A stretch of DNA of 64,000 bases, taken from assembly GCA_023525975.1 (NCBI GenBank), contig CM042039.1, forward strand, positions 18,010,501 through 18,074,500, written 5' to 3'. Below, one piece after another: positions 9,839 to 21,260 of the stretch. Source of the stretch: Smallanthus sonchifolius. Taxonomy: Eukaryota > Streptophyta > Magnoliopsida > Asterales > Asteraceae. Each line of letters starts with the position of its first letter. Position 1 is the stretch's first letter. The position numbers were made by a program, and so were the translations under genes. A model generated the notes under the pieces. That model was given only the letters and a program-made list of their open reading frames with translations, was not told the DNA's origin and did no database searches.

Positions 9839-12800
9839 TTAGCTAGTGGAGGCGACTGAATTAGCAAAGAGATGTGGGTATTTGAGCTTCATTTGATCTT
9901 CGCGTTCCCAAGTGAACTCGGGGCCTCGTTTAGATTCCCAACGAACATTGACAATAGGGATACAGCTTCGCTTGAGTTGCTTGACTTCACGATCCATGAT
10001 CTCCACCGGTCTCTTAATGAAGTGCATCGTTTCGTCAATGCGCACATCGTCCAGAGGTATATGGAGATTCTCATCAGCAAGACATTTCTTTAGATTGGAC
10101 ACATGAAATGTAGGATGCACATTGCCAAGTGATGGAGGTAACTCGAGTTTGTAAGCCACTTTCCCAATCCTTTCAAGGATCTTGAATGGACCCACATAGC
10201 GAGGTGCTAACTTGCCTTTCCTTCCAAAACGGATTACACCCTTCCATGGAGATACTTTTAGAAGAACAAGGTCACCGACTTGGAATTCCAAGGGTTTTCG
10301 ACGTTTGTCGGCATAACTCTTTTGCCGACTCCTCGCTACTCGAATGTTGTCATGGATTTGAAGGATCTTATCAGATGTTTCTTGAATTAACTCGGGACCG
10401 GTGATTTGTGCTTCACCAATCTCGTTCCACCAGATAGGAGAACGACACTTACGACCATAGAGAGCTTCAAATGGAGCCATCTCGATACTTGAGTGGTAGC
10501 TATTGTTGTAAGAGAACTCGATTAGGGATAGATGCGAATCCCAATTGCCACTAAAATCAATTACACAAGCCCTAAGCATATCCTCAAGAGTTTGGATTGT
10601 TCGTTCAGTCTGACCATCAGTTTGGGGATGGTAAGCTGTGCTCAAATCCAGTCATGTACCAAGAGCAGTTTGGAGAGATTGCCAGAAACGGGAGGTAAAA
10701 CGAGCATCCCTATCGGAAATTATGTTTAGTGGAACACCGTGACGACTCACAATTTCGTCAATGTAAATTCGGGCCAGTTTCTCAACCCGATAGTCTTCAC
10801 GGATAGGCAAGAAATGAGCAGATTTGGTGAGGTGGTCAATAATCACCCAAATGCTATCATAACCACTTGAGGTGTGAGGGAGTTTAGTAATGAAGTCCAT
10901 AGCTAAATTTTCCCATTTCCACACGGGAATTTCCGGTTGTTCAAGCAAACCGGAAGGACGTTGGTGCTCGGCTTTGACTTTGGAGCAAGTTAGGCATTTG
11001 GCAACATAGAGTGCAATGCCTTTCTTCATACCGGGCCACCAATATTGTGGGCGAAGGCCTTGGTACATTTTATCCGCACCAGGATGAATAGAATAACGAG
11101 TCTTGTGAGCCTCGTTCATGAGAAATCCACGAAGATCATCGCGATCGGGGACCCAAATACGGTTCAAATAATAAAGCAAGCCATTGGGTTTAGATTCAAG
11201 CTGAAGTTCAACACCACACAACATTTCCTTGTACATGTTACCCTCGGTGACCGAGACGTGTTGAGCTTCTAGGATACGATTCTGAATGTCGGTTTGAATT
11301 CGGACACAATGAAGCATTACATGGTCCTTACGACACAAAGCGTCGGCTACAACATTCGCTTTGCCAGGGTGGTAACGAATCTCGCAGTCATAGTCGTTAA
11401 GGAGTTCAACCTAACGTCGTTGCCTCATATTGAGTTCATTTTGGTTGAAGATATGCTGGAGACTTTTGTGGTCGGTGAACACCGCACATTTTGTGCCATA
11501 GAGGTAATGTCTCCAAATCTTCAATGCGAATACGACCGCACCCAATTCGAGATCATGCGTCGTATAACTCTTCTCATGAATCTTAAGTTGCCTTAATGCA
11601 TAAGCGATCACCTTGCCTCGTTGCATGAGAACACAACCAAGACCTTGGTTGGAGGCATCAAAGTAGACAACTAGATCATCATTCCCATCAGGGAGAGTCA
11701 GTATAGGAGCATTGCACAACTTTTGCTTGAGAGTTTGGAAAGCTTCTTCTTGCTTTGGTCCCCATTCATAAGGTTTACCCTTGTGTGTCAAAGCGGTGAG
11801 GGGGACAGCAATCTTAGAGAAATTTGAGATGAACCGACGATAATATCCCACAAAACCAAGAAACGAACGAACTTCAGTGGGGGTCTTAGGGGTATTCCAA
11901 TTCTTAACAGCTTCGATCTTAGCAGGGTCAACATGAATACCCTTTTCATTGACAATATGACCTAAGAATTGAACCTCCTTTAGCCAAAATTCACATTTGG
12001 AGAACTTGGCATATAGTTGCTCTTTCCTCAAGAGATCCAAAACCGACCTAAGGTGTTGCTCATGATCGTCCTTAGTCTTGGAGTAGATTACGATATCGTC
12101 AATGAAGACGATCACAAATTTGTCAAGATATGGTTTTCACACACGATTCATGAGGTCCATGAAAACCGCGGGTCCATTGGTTAACCCAAAAGGCATAACC
12201 ATGAACTCGTAGTGGCCATATCTTGTTCGGAAGGCAGTCTTTGGAATATCTTCCTCTTGCACACGGAGTTGATGATAACCAGATCGAAGATCAATCTTTG
12301 AGAAACATGTAGAGCCTTGAAGATGATCAAAGAGGTCATCAATTGTAGGCAATGGATAACGGTTCTTGATGGTAAGCTTGTTGAGTTCTCGGTAGTCAAT
12401 ACACATGTGGAATGATCCATCCTTCTTCTTGATGAATAAGACAGGTGCACCCCACGGTGAATGACTTGTACGGATGAAGCCCTTGTCGGAGAGCTCTTGG
12501 AGTTGGCTTGCAAGTTCTTGCATTTCAGAAGGTGCAAGACGATATGGAGCTCTAGCCACGGGGTTAGCTCCGGGCACAAGATCAATGCGAAATTCTACTT
12601 GTCGGACGGGTGGAAGGCCAGATAGATCTTCGGGGAATACTTCGGGAAAATCCCGGATGACGGGGATGTCTTGAATACTCTTCTCTTTGACATCCTTTTG
12701 AACAACATGAGCTAAGAAGGCCACGTACTTCTTTCGTAAGTACTTTTGAGCAGTAGTGCATGACATTAACTTGAGTCCCTTGCAAGGCTTTTCACCAAAG

Positions 12801-13159
12801 ACTCTTAACGTTTCTCCCGATGGTAGAGGTATTTGGATGCACTTCTCAAAACAGATGACTTCGGCATGGTGATTCGCCAGCCAATCCATGCCTATGATGA
12901 TGTCAAAACTTCCCAGTGGCATTGGTACGAGGTTGATTGGAAATGTATGATCATTGAGTTCTACTGTGCAATCATGGATAATGGAGTCAATTGTAAGAGA
13001 GTCACCATTTGCTACTTCTACGGTGAAGGTTTTCTCTAATTTGGATCGTGTTTTAGCAAGTAAGGGTTCAAATTTAAGTGACACAAAACTCTTATCTGCA
13101 CCGGTATCAAATAAAATGGAGGCATATTGACTATTAACAAGGAACGTATCGTTGACCAC
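9839..13159 (-). pseudogene. pol: Gypsy-1 pol (PR-RT-RNase H-IN-chromodomain), interrupted
   Basis: The reading frame is recognisable throughout but split by stops. Protease lies near the start with FDTGADKSF. Reverse transcriptase has the catalytic box FIDDIVIYS just after a stop at 12,139-12,137. RNase H has VVYFDASNQGLG and HDLELGAVVF and ends at a TAG at 11,413-11,411. Integrase has an N-terminal His/Cys zinc site (HKTRYSIH, then CLTC), MDFITKLP and ISDRDARF for the acidic residues, and a TGA at 10,654-10,652 just before STAYHPQTDG with QTERT. The C-terminus has the YVGPFKI (GPY/F) module and a chromodomain-like end with PVEIMDRE and GPEFTWERE. No product could be made from this copy without readthrough. 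Confidence 0.92.
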
Positions 13160-13202
13160 ATCATTGTTGGCCTGAGCTTCATTGGCGTTTATGTTGAAAG
13201 CA

Positions 13203-14356
13203 CGCCCACGAGTTCCGCCTTACCGAGCATTGATAAGCTTCGGGCACTGATCATGAAAATGATTCGGGTTGCCACACTCATAGCAAGCGCGTCCATTTGC
13301 AATAGCGGGGACACCTTGATTAGCCACTTGCTAGTTGGTTCGTGTTGGTGGGTTGACTTGACCTGGAAGTGCCTTGGCTCTACAAACATTGACCGTATGG
13401 CCATATTTTCCACAGTGGGTGCAAAGGCGGTAGGGGATGTTCGGGAGGTGGTGATAATTGCAGGTTGCATAGAGTGGGTAGACCCCAACATATGGCTTCT
13501 TGGCTGGTGCTTGAACCATGGGGGCAACTTGGTTAACAGGGGTAGCAGGAGTGACCACAGCATAATTTTTAGCCTTTCTCTTCTTATTATTGTGGTACGG
13601 TTCAGTTTTGGCTTCTTTGTTGTGTGTAGGAGGGGTTGTGGTGTCGGGAACTTTCTTGGTGCCTTTTCTAGTAAGAGTTCCTGCTTTTACATGATTGTCG
13701 GTCAAAGTAGCAGATAGTCGGATAGCATCTTCGAGTGTCGCGGGATTTCTCCCTAAGACGGTATCCTGAATCTGCCTAGGCAATCCACCAATGTACTTCT
13801 CAATGCAGCAGGATAACGGTGTGACCATATGGGGTACAAGGAGACTCAGCTCATGGAACCGGGTTGTATAAGCCAAACTTTCACCACTGTCTTGGGTAAG
13901 ATCTCAAAACTCAGCTTCCAGCTTTTTCACCTCGTTCCAAGGACAGAACTCTTCGGTCATTAATCTCTTAACCTCATCCCACGGTAAGGCCATAGCTGTT
14001 TCCATACCTCTAGTCCTTTTTTCTCCATTCCACCACGTGAGTGCCCGTTTTTGAAAGACACTTGTGGCATGACGAACACGAAGGTTATCGGGGCAGTCAC
14101 TATTAAGGAAGGTGCCCTCAATGCTTTCGAACCATTGAAGGAGTCCTGTGGCTCCCTCGGTACCATAGAACTTAAGAGGGTTGCATGAATTGAAGTGTTT
14201 GAAGGTGCATTGTGGTGGGTTGGCACTGCCACCACTATTAGTTCCATGGTTAACACTGGTGGCTCCATTAGCTTGGGTGAGTTGAGTTACAAGTTGTGCA
14301 AGGATAGCAGCAATGTCGGTGTTGTTGTTGGTCACGGCAGCACGATGGGGAGGCAT
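13203..14356 (-). pseudogene. gag: Gypsy-1 gag, interrupted by three stops
   Basis: Gag packages the element RNA. The start is the ATG at 14,356, beginning MPPHRAAVTNNN; an upstream in-frame extension to 14,470 looks like leader. The capsid-like part has GATGLLQWFESIEGTF and ALTWWNGEKR, typical of the retrotransposon gag family. A TGA at 13,906-13,904 splits it, and the frame resumes with SLAYTTRFHEL. Two CCHC zinc knuckles follow: CTHCGKYGHTVNVC and CYECGNPNHFHDQC, with a TAG between them at 13,333-13,331. A TAA follows shortly after the second, before the protease. Gag and pol would have shared one frame. Confidence 0.88.
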
Positions 14357-15038
14357 TCTACAGATTTTCACAAGACAAGAAAAAAATATAAGAACTTGTG
14401 AGAGTTGCTTGGATTTTAAAAGGATAAGATAATAAATAAAATGGTTAAGCATAGTTTGGATTGTATTCAAATAGTGACATAATCACTTGAATACTATGAC
14501 ACATTAAGGTTAATTAAACTTATATAACTTTCAAGGAGACGTGCTTTAGCCTATAAGTAAACACTCATCCCGGGAATTCCCCGAAAAGCATACGGGTCCC
14601 TCGGTTGATTGGGATTTATACGAAATGCTTTCCTAGACAGAAAACCCAGAATACAGGTGTCACCCTTCCAGATTACATGTGTCCTCTAATAATTAACAAA
14701 GTTTAAAACCTTAACGAAGAAATAAATAATTTTTTACAGATTTCGATTCATGAAGTTTCCACATGCTATGAGGGGGATGATAGAGAAGCAGGTAAGAAAG
14801 TTATGAGGCTTAGGGTATGGGTAGGGATATTGTCTATTTAATTTATTATTTAAGTATAGTTTAATAAGTCATAAAAATTTTTTTAAGTAAGGCATAAAAT
14901 GAAGTACTAATTAACATAGTAAGCATGTAACACATAGCATATAGCACATAACACATAATCATGCAGCATGGCATAATGGGTGTCCTAAAGTTATAGTCTA
15001 GGTCAAAGGTGTCTAATAACCTAGTTCCCTATAACCAA

Positions 15039-15051
15039 GGCTCTGATACCA
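15039..15051 (-). promoter_or_regulatory. Primer-binding site of gypsy-1 (tRNA-iMet)
   Basis: The minus strand just inside the 5' LTR reads TGGTATCAGAGCC, complementary to the 3' end of plant initiator methionine tRNA including its CCA. It starts three bases from the LTR border at 15,055. This is the usual primer for plant Ty3/gypsy and Ty1/copia elements. Confidence 0.95.
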
Positions 15052-15054
15052 ATC

Positions 15055-17627
15055 TGTCACACCCCAATCGACGGCGGAAACGTCGGGGCGGGACATGTAG
15101 ACTGTTCATGAGCACAAGATTTACTATATTGAAATATTTTAAATCATAACTTCATTTCAAATAACCAAACACAATCAAGTTCAAACAAATACGAAAAGAA
15201 ATGCATAATATTCTTTATTTAATTTTTAACTAAGTCCATGTCCCACATGTAGCATATCTTGATCAACTCACACGTTATCACCTGAAACATGAATAAAATA
15301 ATGTCAACTAAAAAGTTGGTGAGCATACACAGGTTTGTACATAGATAGTATATAGTTTTGAAAGATCAAATCCTTACATATCATGAATAAATAAGGCATT
15401 TATGGGGAGTAACTAATGTGTAACTAAAGTACAATCAAACCTTTGTAACTAGCATGCAAATTGTGTTGTCGGTAACAATCACCCCAATCTGGGTGGGTTT
15501 GTCAGACTCAATAGATCTATCATTGTTAACCGTCGGCTTATTAGTTAATGATTGCACATGAAATTGCACACAAATAGTTAACACATATAGCACTCAAACA
15601 TAAAGCTCAAATTTTTGCACACATGAATGTAAATAGGATTTGTGTTTTGTGTAGATTGTGTAAGTGTAAATAGTTGTGTGTATAGAGTTCATGTTACACC
15701 CCAAAAGTGTAAAAGAGAAAAAGGGGCTATGTAATACTCACTTGATTAGAGGTGTAGCTAACACGCACGGCTAGACGGTAGAATGATGATTGAAATCTCA
15801 CAAGGTTAACCTAGTGTGTAATATATATTTAATTAATAACGTGTACGATAGTCTCGGTCTAAGTCTAAGATTTAATCGGATGTGTGTACGAAGGGTTGTA
15901 TGGAAGCGTAGGAAAAATTATGATTTGTATTTTGGAAAAGTGTTGTATAAATAAATAGTTTAATATTATTTTAATTAGAATTTGGACTTGAATATTAAAT
16001 AAATAATTGTTAATTATTTATTAAATTAGAAAGATATTATGAAATTATATTTATTTAAGTATAATTTAAATAAATAACTTTATTTTATTTATAAAATATA
16101 TGACTAAGAGTTTAATACTAAAACAACTTAAAACTCTAAATATATTTATAATTGTAATTGACAAACGCGTTCGTTCCATTATGTGATATTTAAAAGGTAT
16201 GAAATATAGATATAAAATTTAAAACTTCATAACTTTTATTTCATGGGAAATATTTTATTTATAAAAGCTCTCCATAATATTCATAAAATTAGAAAATTTA
16301 TTTCTTTGTTTAATTAAAGAAATTTAATAACTAAATTCATAATAAAAAGGAGTTTATGTTAAAGTTTGTAAACTTTTGTCTCATTATGTTCAAAAAAATG
16401 TAATGTTTATAAAAATAATTTTTATAAAATTTTTAGATTTTAAAAAATTAAAACAGGCCACCCGGTTCGAACCCGGGTGGTTCCTGTGTGTGTCGCAAGC
16501 CTTACCACCGGACCAAGGGGTATTACTTGTAATCGGTGGCTTCGGGTTTGTATTAACAAGGAAGACAACGGATCAGGCTAGTTCTAGGGTCTGTGCAAAA
16601 ATAAACAACCGGATACGCGGGTTGTGGGTTTCGAACCCACGCCACCTGGTTCGGCGGCGCAGTGACTTACCGGCCGAACCAGGTGGTTTCGTTGGTTAAA
16701 CATGTAATCCAAAAACATTTATACACATAATAGATTAATAATAGTTTCATCTTTTTTGATTTAAAACCCGCCATGAACCCTAATCCCAAATCGAATTCGA
16801 TTATGTTATGTTAACTCAAATTGATAAGGGGGTTTTAATCAAGACTCAGAGGCGATTCGAATGGTGTATTTACTTACTCGATTGATGGGGGCACGAATGC
16901 AGTCGGCTACAAGTTCTACTTCGATGTTCTTGAGGCTTGGCAGGATTCCAGAGGTGTTTTGCGGATCGAAAGAGGGTTGAAGGAGTTTGTGTGATTGATT
17001 ACGAGAGTAGGAGAGTGTTTTAATTTGATTGATTTCATCCGTATATGTTAATTTGATTTTCAAATTAACCGGGAAAGTCGCGGCGACTGTTTACGAGATA
17101 ATCAATTGAAATGGGGATGAATCGGGTCTTGATAATAGTCTAGGTTCGTACCAGATCAGTTCACGTGTGATTCCTGGGATTTACACGCGTTAATTTCGTG
17201 AATTTGATAAGGCTTGACTATCCAAAGTCAAACTTGTTTAAATTTGAATAATCCGTGTAAATTGACCGAATTGGTTCGATGGATGGGCCTGTTTTGGGTC
17301 GATTATTGATTGTACCCGTACCGAAGTCCATTGGTGTTAATTTGGTCGAACAATCGAGTCTTGATTTTGGTAAATTCGGCCCCTGTTTGACTTTTGAAAG
17401 TCAAACAGGTAGATTTGTTAGGAAATTGTTTAAATTTTGACTTTTTAAAGTCAATCTATTTATATTTTTGTGTATATATATATCTACATGTATAATTTAT
17501 ATGAATATGTGTATATATGTATGCATTTGTTGATGTGTTGAGTGAGTACGAGATCGAAAAAATGAAATTTTATCATTGTAACGTAAGGATGATTAAAGTG
17601 AAACAATGAAAACTTATAAATGTTACA
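15055..17627 (-). repeat. Gypsy-1 5' LTR
   Basis: This is the upstream LTR in element orientation and should hold the active promoter. In element orientation a GTGAGTATTACATAG block (minus strand, from 15,741) is followed by a TTTCAG at 15,284-15,282. These match 5' and 3' splice-site consensus and would define a 460-base leader intron; this is inferred from conservation in other LTRs here. The LTR contains a tRNA-like dimer at 16,452-16,690. Confidence 0.95.
16452..16690 (-). repeat. Two tRNA-like (SINE-head) modules in the 5' LTR
   Basis: On the minus strand the first module runs from CCTGGTTCGGCCGGTAAG (16,684-16,666) to GGGTTCGAAACCC (16,638-16,626). The second runs from TTGGTCCGGTGGTAAGGC (16,516-16,499) to a GGGTTCGAACC B-box near 16,475. 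A-box to B-box distance and sequence fit tRNA-derived SINE heads. I see no complete tRNA cloverleaf, so a functional tRNA is unlikely. The modules may be a dimeric SINE relic fixed in this retrotransposon lineage. Confidence 0.6.
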
Positions 17628-17632
17628 ATTAA
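17628..17632. other. Target-site duplication of gypsy-1, right copy
   Basis: ATTAA directly follows the LTR terminus TGTTACA and matches 7,218-7,222. Confidence 0.92.
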
Positions 17633-17910
17633 TGTGTAACATGGATATGGAGGGGGGTTACATTGGATATATATTATATTTAATTACATGTAACATATGT
17701 GTAACAAACATAAATATCTATTCACTGAAAAATAGTTGTTAGTTTTAATACTGTAACAAATATGTAACGTTAAGTAAAATGAGAAGAAAGACAAATCAAC
17801 TTCAGTATAACAATGCTTTAGTTTGGGAAACTATTTTTTATTGAAAATAACCAAAATACATCGATGATAAACATAAACAAGGATGAAATTCAATACATAG
17901 CTATTAATTC

Positions 17911-18461
17911 CTAATAAAAAACAACACTGAACTCGTTTTCCCAAGGATTGTAGTCAGAATCTGCATTCAATTCGTTCTCCCATGGGTTATGATTAGCCCA
18001 TCTGAGAAGAGTACCAATGGATTCAACCGAATCAACGGACTTGGAATCTTCGTCTAGTGGGCCAGTAACGTGTGGAAACAAGTAGTTTGTTGGATTAGTT
18101 GGAGTGGAATATTGGGAAAAGTCGTAGTTTAAAACCCAGTCATCATCAAAAGGCCCAAAATCAAAATAAGGATGCGGGGGTGAATGGTCTTCAGAGATTA
18201 TACTTGGAGGAACAGCAAGAACATCTTTAACATCGAGGGGAGGGAGATCTTCAAGTATTGTGCCTTCCAACTCTAAGGTTGATGAGATTTCCAACTTTAG
18301 TGGCTTCTTATCAAGAGGTTCTGTTTCACATGAACATTATTGGAGGTTGGTGGGATTTCAACTTTAACATTTCCTGGTAGTAACTTGATTGCGATTTCGT
18401 GTTTGTTATCAAGAGCTTCAGGTTTAACAAGCTTGAAAAACTTTCTATGGGGGTTAGACAT
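17911..18461 (-). pseudogene. Unrecognised acidic protein, one frameshift
   Basis: I do not recognise this protein. It starts at an ATG near 18,461 (MSNPHRKFFKLVKPEALDN). It shifts frame near 18,325, where the first frame runs to a stop at 18,297. It continues in another frame as PLKLEISSTLELEG and ends at 17,911. The second half is strongly acidic and aromatic, with GPFDDDWVLNYDFSQY and a duplicated NPWENE motif close to the C-terminus. Acidic-aromatic stretches like these can act as activation domains or protein-contact tails, but that is only a possibility. It lies in the same orientation as the transposase gene next to it and may be an accessory gene of the transposon. Confidence 0.5.
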
Positions 18462-18521
18462 TATGCTGTAGAACAAAAAGTGGATGAAAAAGAGAATGAA
18501 ATAAAATTTCAACTTAGACAA

Positions 18522-19239
18522 AAAAATAATAAGAAAAAACTCAATAAATATTAAGAGAAAAACTCAAGAATCATTTAAAACTAAGTAGAGGTGAGTAGGT
18601 GTGGGTTAGGTGAAAAAAAATGAAGTCAATAGGTTTGCTATGAAGAACCTAGAGGCATATAGTATAAAACAAGGACAAGTGTGATGTGAAATGATGGGCT
18701 AATAGATGTGTTAGGTGGGAAAGAAATCAGATATGCAAGTACTTATTTCTTAATTGAATTGAAAAAAATGTTACAAGTTAGAGGCACATAAAACAAGGTA
18801 ATCTAAATCTTTTTTTAACATTTCGATTTTACAATAATTAATATTAAAAAAAGGAAAAAAAATAATTAATATTTTTTAAGGAAAAACAAAACAGTAATAA
18901 AAATTATAAAGTACATAACATGAAAATATTATTTTCAAACTAGTGAACATTAGTACAAAAGTAAATGACAAACAAATATATTTTGAAGTTTGACCAGCAA
19001 AATGTAACAAAATATAATGTTCGAAAGAAGTTTGTTATGTTACATATTGTAACGAAATCAACAAAATTATAAAGAAACATTAATAGTACTTTGAAACTAT
19101 TGAACATTAGTACAAAATAAAAGGGCATACGAAATAGAATTCAAAGTTTGATACAGCATGTAACAAACAAAAGGAGTTTTGTTCTGTAACAAAATCACCT
19201 AAAATTAAAACAACATTCAAAATATGATAGGGGGTTGTT
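18522..19239. other. AT-rich region between acidic ORF and transposase
   Basis: No gene recognised. Words related to GTAACA/TGTTAC recur here (for example near 18,770, 19,005 and 19,160), as in other noncoding parts of the large TA-bounded element. A short tandem phrase GTTGAGGGTCTTGTTC-like occurs twice near 19,260-19,290. Confidence 0.5.
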
Positions 19240-19689
19240 AGGAGTCTTGTTCCGCAACAAGTTGAGGGTCTTGTTCTGGAACAGGTTGAGGGTCTTTGTT
19301 CTTCTCCTTTCAGTTTCTTGAATCATGGAATGTTACATATTTGTTACATGCTCTGTAGAGCCTTACCGTCGTTGGTGGCTTCTCAACAAAGTTTTCACCC
19401 GGATTTAAATGCACCGGTTGTTACCACAACCTTTGTTCCGAATAGATTGAGGATTGGTAATAGACACGTCAACATCTATAGATTGTCCAAGCAAATAGTA
19501 GAACTTCTGGTTTCTACAGCCTTGTTAACTTTGTTTAGTACTTGATCTTTTAAACCTCTAATATGCTCAGCAAATAAGGTGAGACCTTCGGTATCACACC
19601 TTAAAACATCAACACAATAAAATACATAAAATCTCATTTCTCAAAACACATGCCGGATTAGTATCAACACCATATCGATTTTCAATAGA

Positions 19690-19925
19690 AAATATTCGCT
19701 TTGGTAGAACATTTCTCTTCCAATGGCTAGAAATATATTGAACAGGCATTTTCTCAACTTTGTTGACTCTAAAAACACAGAAGATGTGACGACAAAGATA
19801 ACCAATATGAATGAAACCCATTTGCTTTGGTAGAACATTTCTCTTCCAACGGCTAGAAATATATTGAACAGGGATTTTCTCAACTTTGTTGACTCTAAAA
19901 ACACAAAAGATGTGACGACAAAGAT
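19690..19925 (-). repeat. In-frame tandem duplication within the SWIM region
   Basis: About 117 bp encoding GFIHIGYLCRHIFCVF through WKRNVLPK is present twice in tandem with few differences (KIPVQ versus KMPVQ, SSRW versus SSHW). The duplication repeats the C-x-H half of the SWIM finger and its flank and keeps the reading frame. The near identity says it is recent compared with other damage in the gene. Confidence 0.9.
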
Positions 19926-21044
19926 AACCAATATGAATGAAACCCATACAAGAACATGACACTAAATGGTCAACAGAGTTGTATCTAACCTGCATTAAAA
20001 AAGTAGATTTATAAATGGAAAGAATAAAAACATATATCATCTGTTATGAATAAAAGAGTTACCTTGAAAGTGTTCGTGACGTCATTTCTTTTATCTAGAT
20101 GTATAACATGATAAACAGTGCAACAATCCACAACCTGAGAATTAGATATGTAACAATAAAACTTACCCTTCAAAATCTCTTTTTTAATTTCTAGAAAAAT
20201 TGTCTTCGAAAATAAATCAAAGGCATCCTTTTCGATAGCTAAACCAGTACTATCCAAAAATGATGATAAGAAGGTCTGAAATTCCGCCATTCTCTGACTA
20301 TACCTTTGGTTATCAAGACGAGTATCAGAGCACAACATAAACTTAACAAGAGTGTTAGCACTGGTAGAATTCACTTTAAAGGAAGCATTGGAACTTTCAT
20401 ACCTGGAAGTGGTCTTCATCACACAACACATGGGGATTTCCTTAAAAAAAGCTCGAACCCAACAATCCCTAATCGTATACATATCAGACAACCATGCATT
20501 ATCTGCCAATGAAAATTTGACAATGAGTTCTTGCCATTTAGTTTCAAACTTTTCAGGTGTGATGTAAAGATTCCAGACTAAACGGTGAATACATGACTTA
20601 ATGTTTGTGTTTCTTAGCAAATCACTAGAAACCAGAGGAACAAAAAAACAAAAAAAATTAAGATATAATTAAAATGATATATAGATGTAAAAAATCATAC
20701 CTTTAATGGAAGTTTCTTCATTATATGCCACATACAAAGCCTACGGCGAGATTCAGAAAACAATTTCAAGATTGCTTGCCTCATTGAAGGATCTTGATAC
20801 GTTAAAACTAAATTTGGTTGCTTCGAATGAGCTTTTAGAAAAGCCTCAAGTAACCATTTATAAGAATCGATTGTCTCACTGTTTAAAAGTTCAGCACCAA
20901 ATGTAACACATTTCCTGTGGTGGTCAACCCCAGTAAAAGGTACAAATATCATATTGTACCTGTTAAAACACAAGTGATTTAGGGGTTACGTATGTAAGAT
21001 ATATATTTGTATGTTACGTATGTAACAACTGTATAAAACATCTC

Positions 21045-21260
21045 AATATTAGTTGTTACATATGTAACTAATCTATAATATACTGATGCATGTAACATGT
21101 ATATAAAGTTGTTACATATGTAACAAATGTAACTTGCATAATTGATTTAACTATCTAAATATTAGTTGTTACATATGTAACTAAGCTATAATATACTGAT
21201 CCATGTAACATGCATATAAATTGTTACATATGTAACAAATATAACTGCCTTAATTAAAAA
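21045..21260. repeat. Intronic tandem duplication rich in GTTACATATGTAAC
   Basis: Inside the transposase intron a unit of about 110 bp occurs twice. Each copy has ATATTAGTTGTTACATATG, a middle CTATAATATACTGAT and a second palindrome GTTACATATGTAAC. The 14-bp palindrome and near variants are also scattered through other noncoding parts of this transposon. Confidence 0.85.

Larger units (their letters stand above)
7223..17627 (-). mobile_element. Full-length Ty3/gypsy chromovirus, gypsy-1
   Basis: The element is 10,405 bp on the minus strand, with LTRs of 2,582 bp (7,223-9,804) and 2,573 bp (15,055-17,627) ending TG...CA on both strands. It has matching ATTAA duplications, a tRNA-iMet primer site and a purine-rich tract. 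Gene order is gag, protease, RT, RNase H, integrase, chromodomain-like tail, which is Ty3/gypsy chromovirus order. Long LTRs and the C-terminal domain suggest the Tekay/Del clade; this assignment is inference. By eye the LTRs differ at about 40 substitutions plus a few indels, near 1.6 percent. At 1.3e-8 substitutions per site per year that is roughly 0.6 million years. The coding region has at least six in-frame stops, so this copy is non-autonomous. Confidence 0.95.

Noticed and set aside
13127..13717. 196-codon plus-strand frame opposite gypsy-1 gag
   Set aside because: It is the complement of the gag/zinc-knuckle region, which explains the sequence fully.
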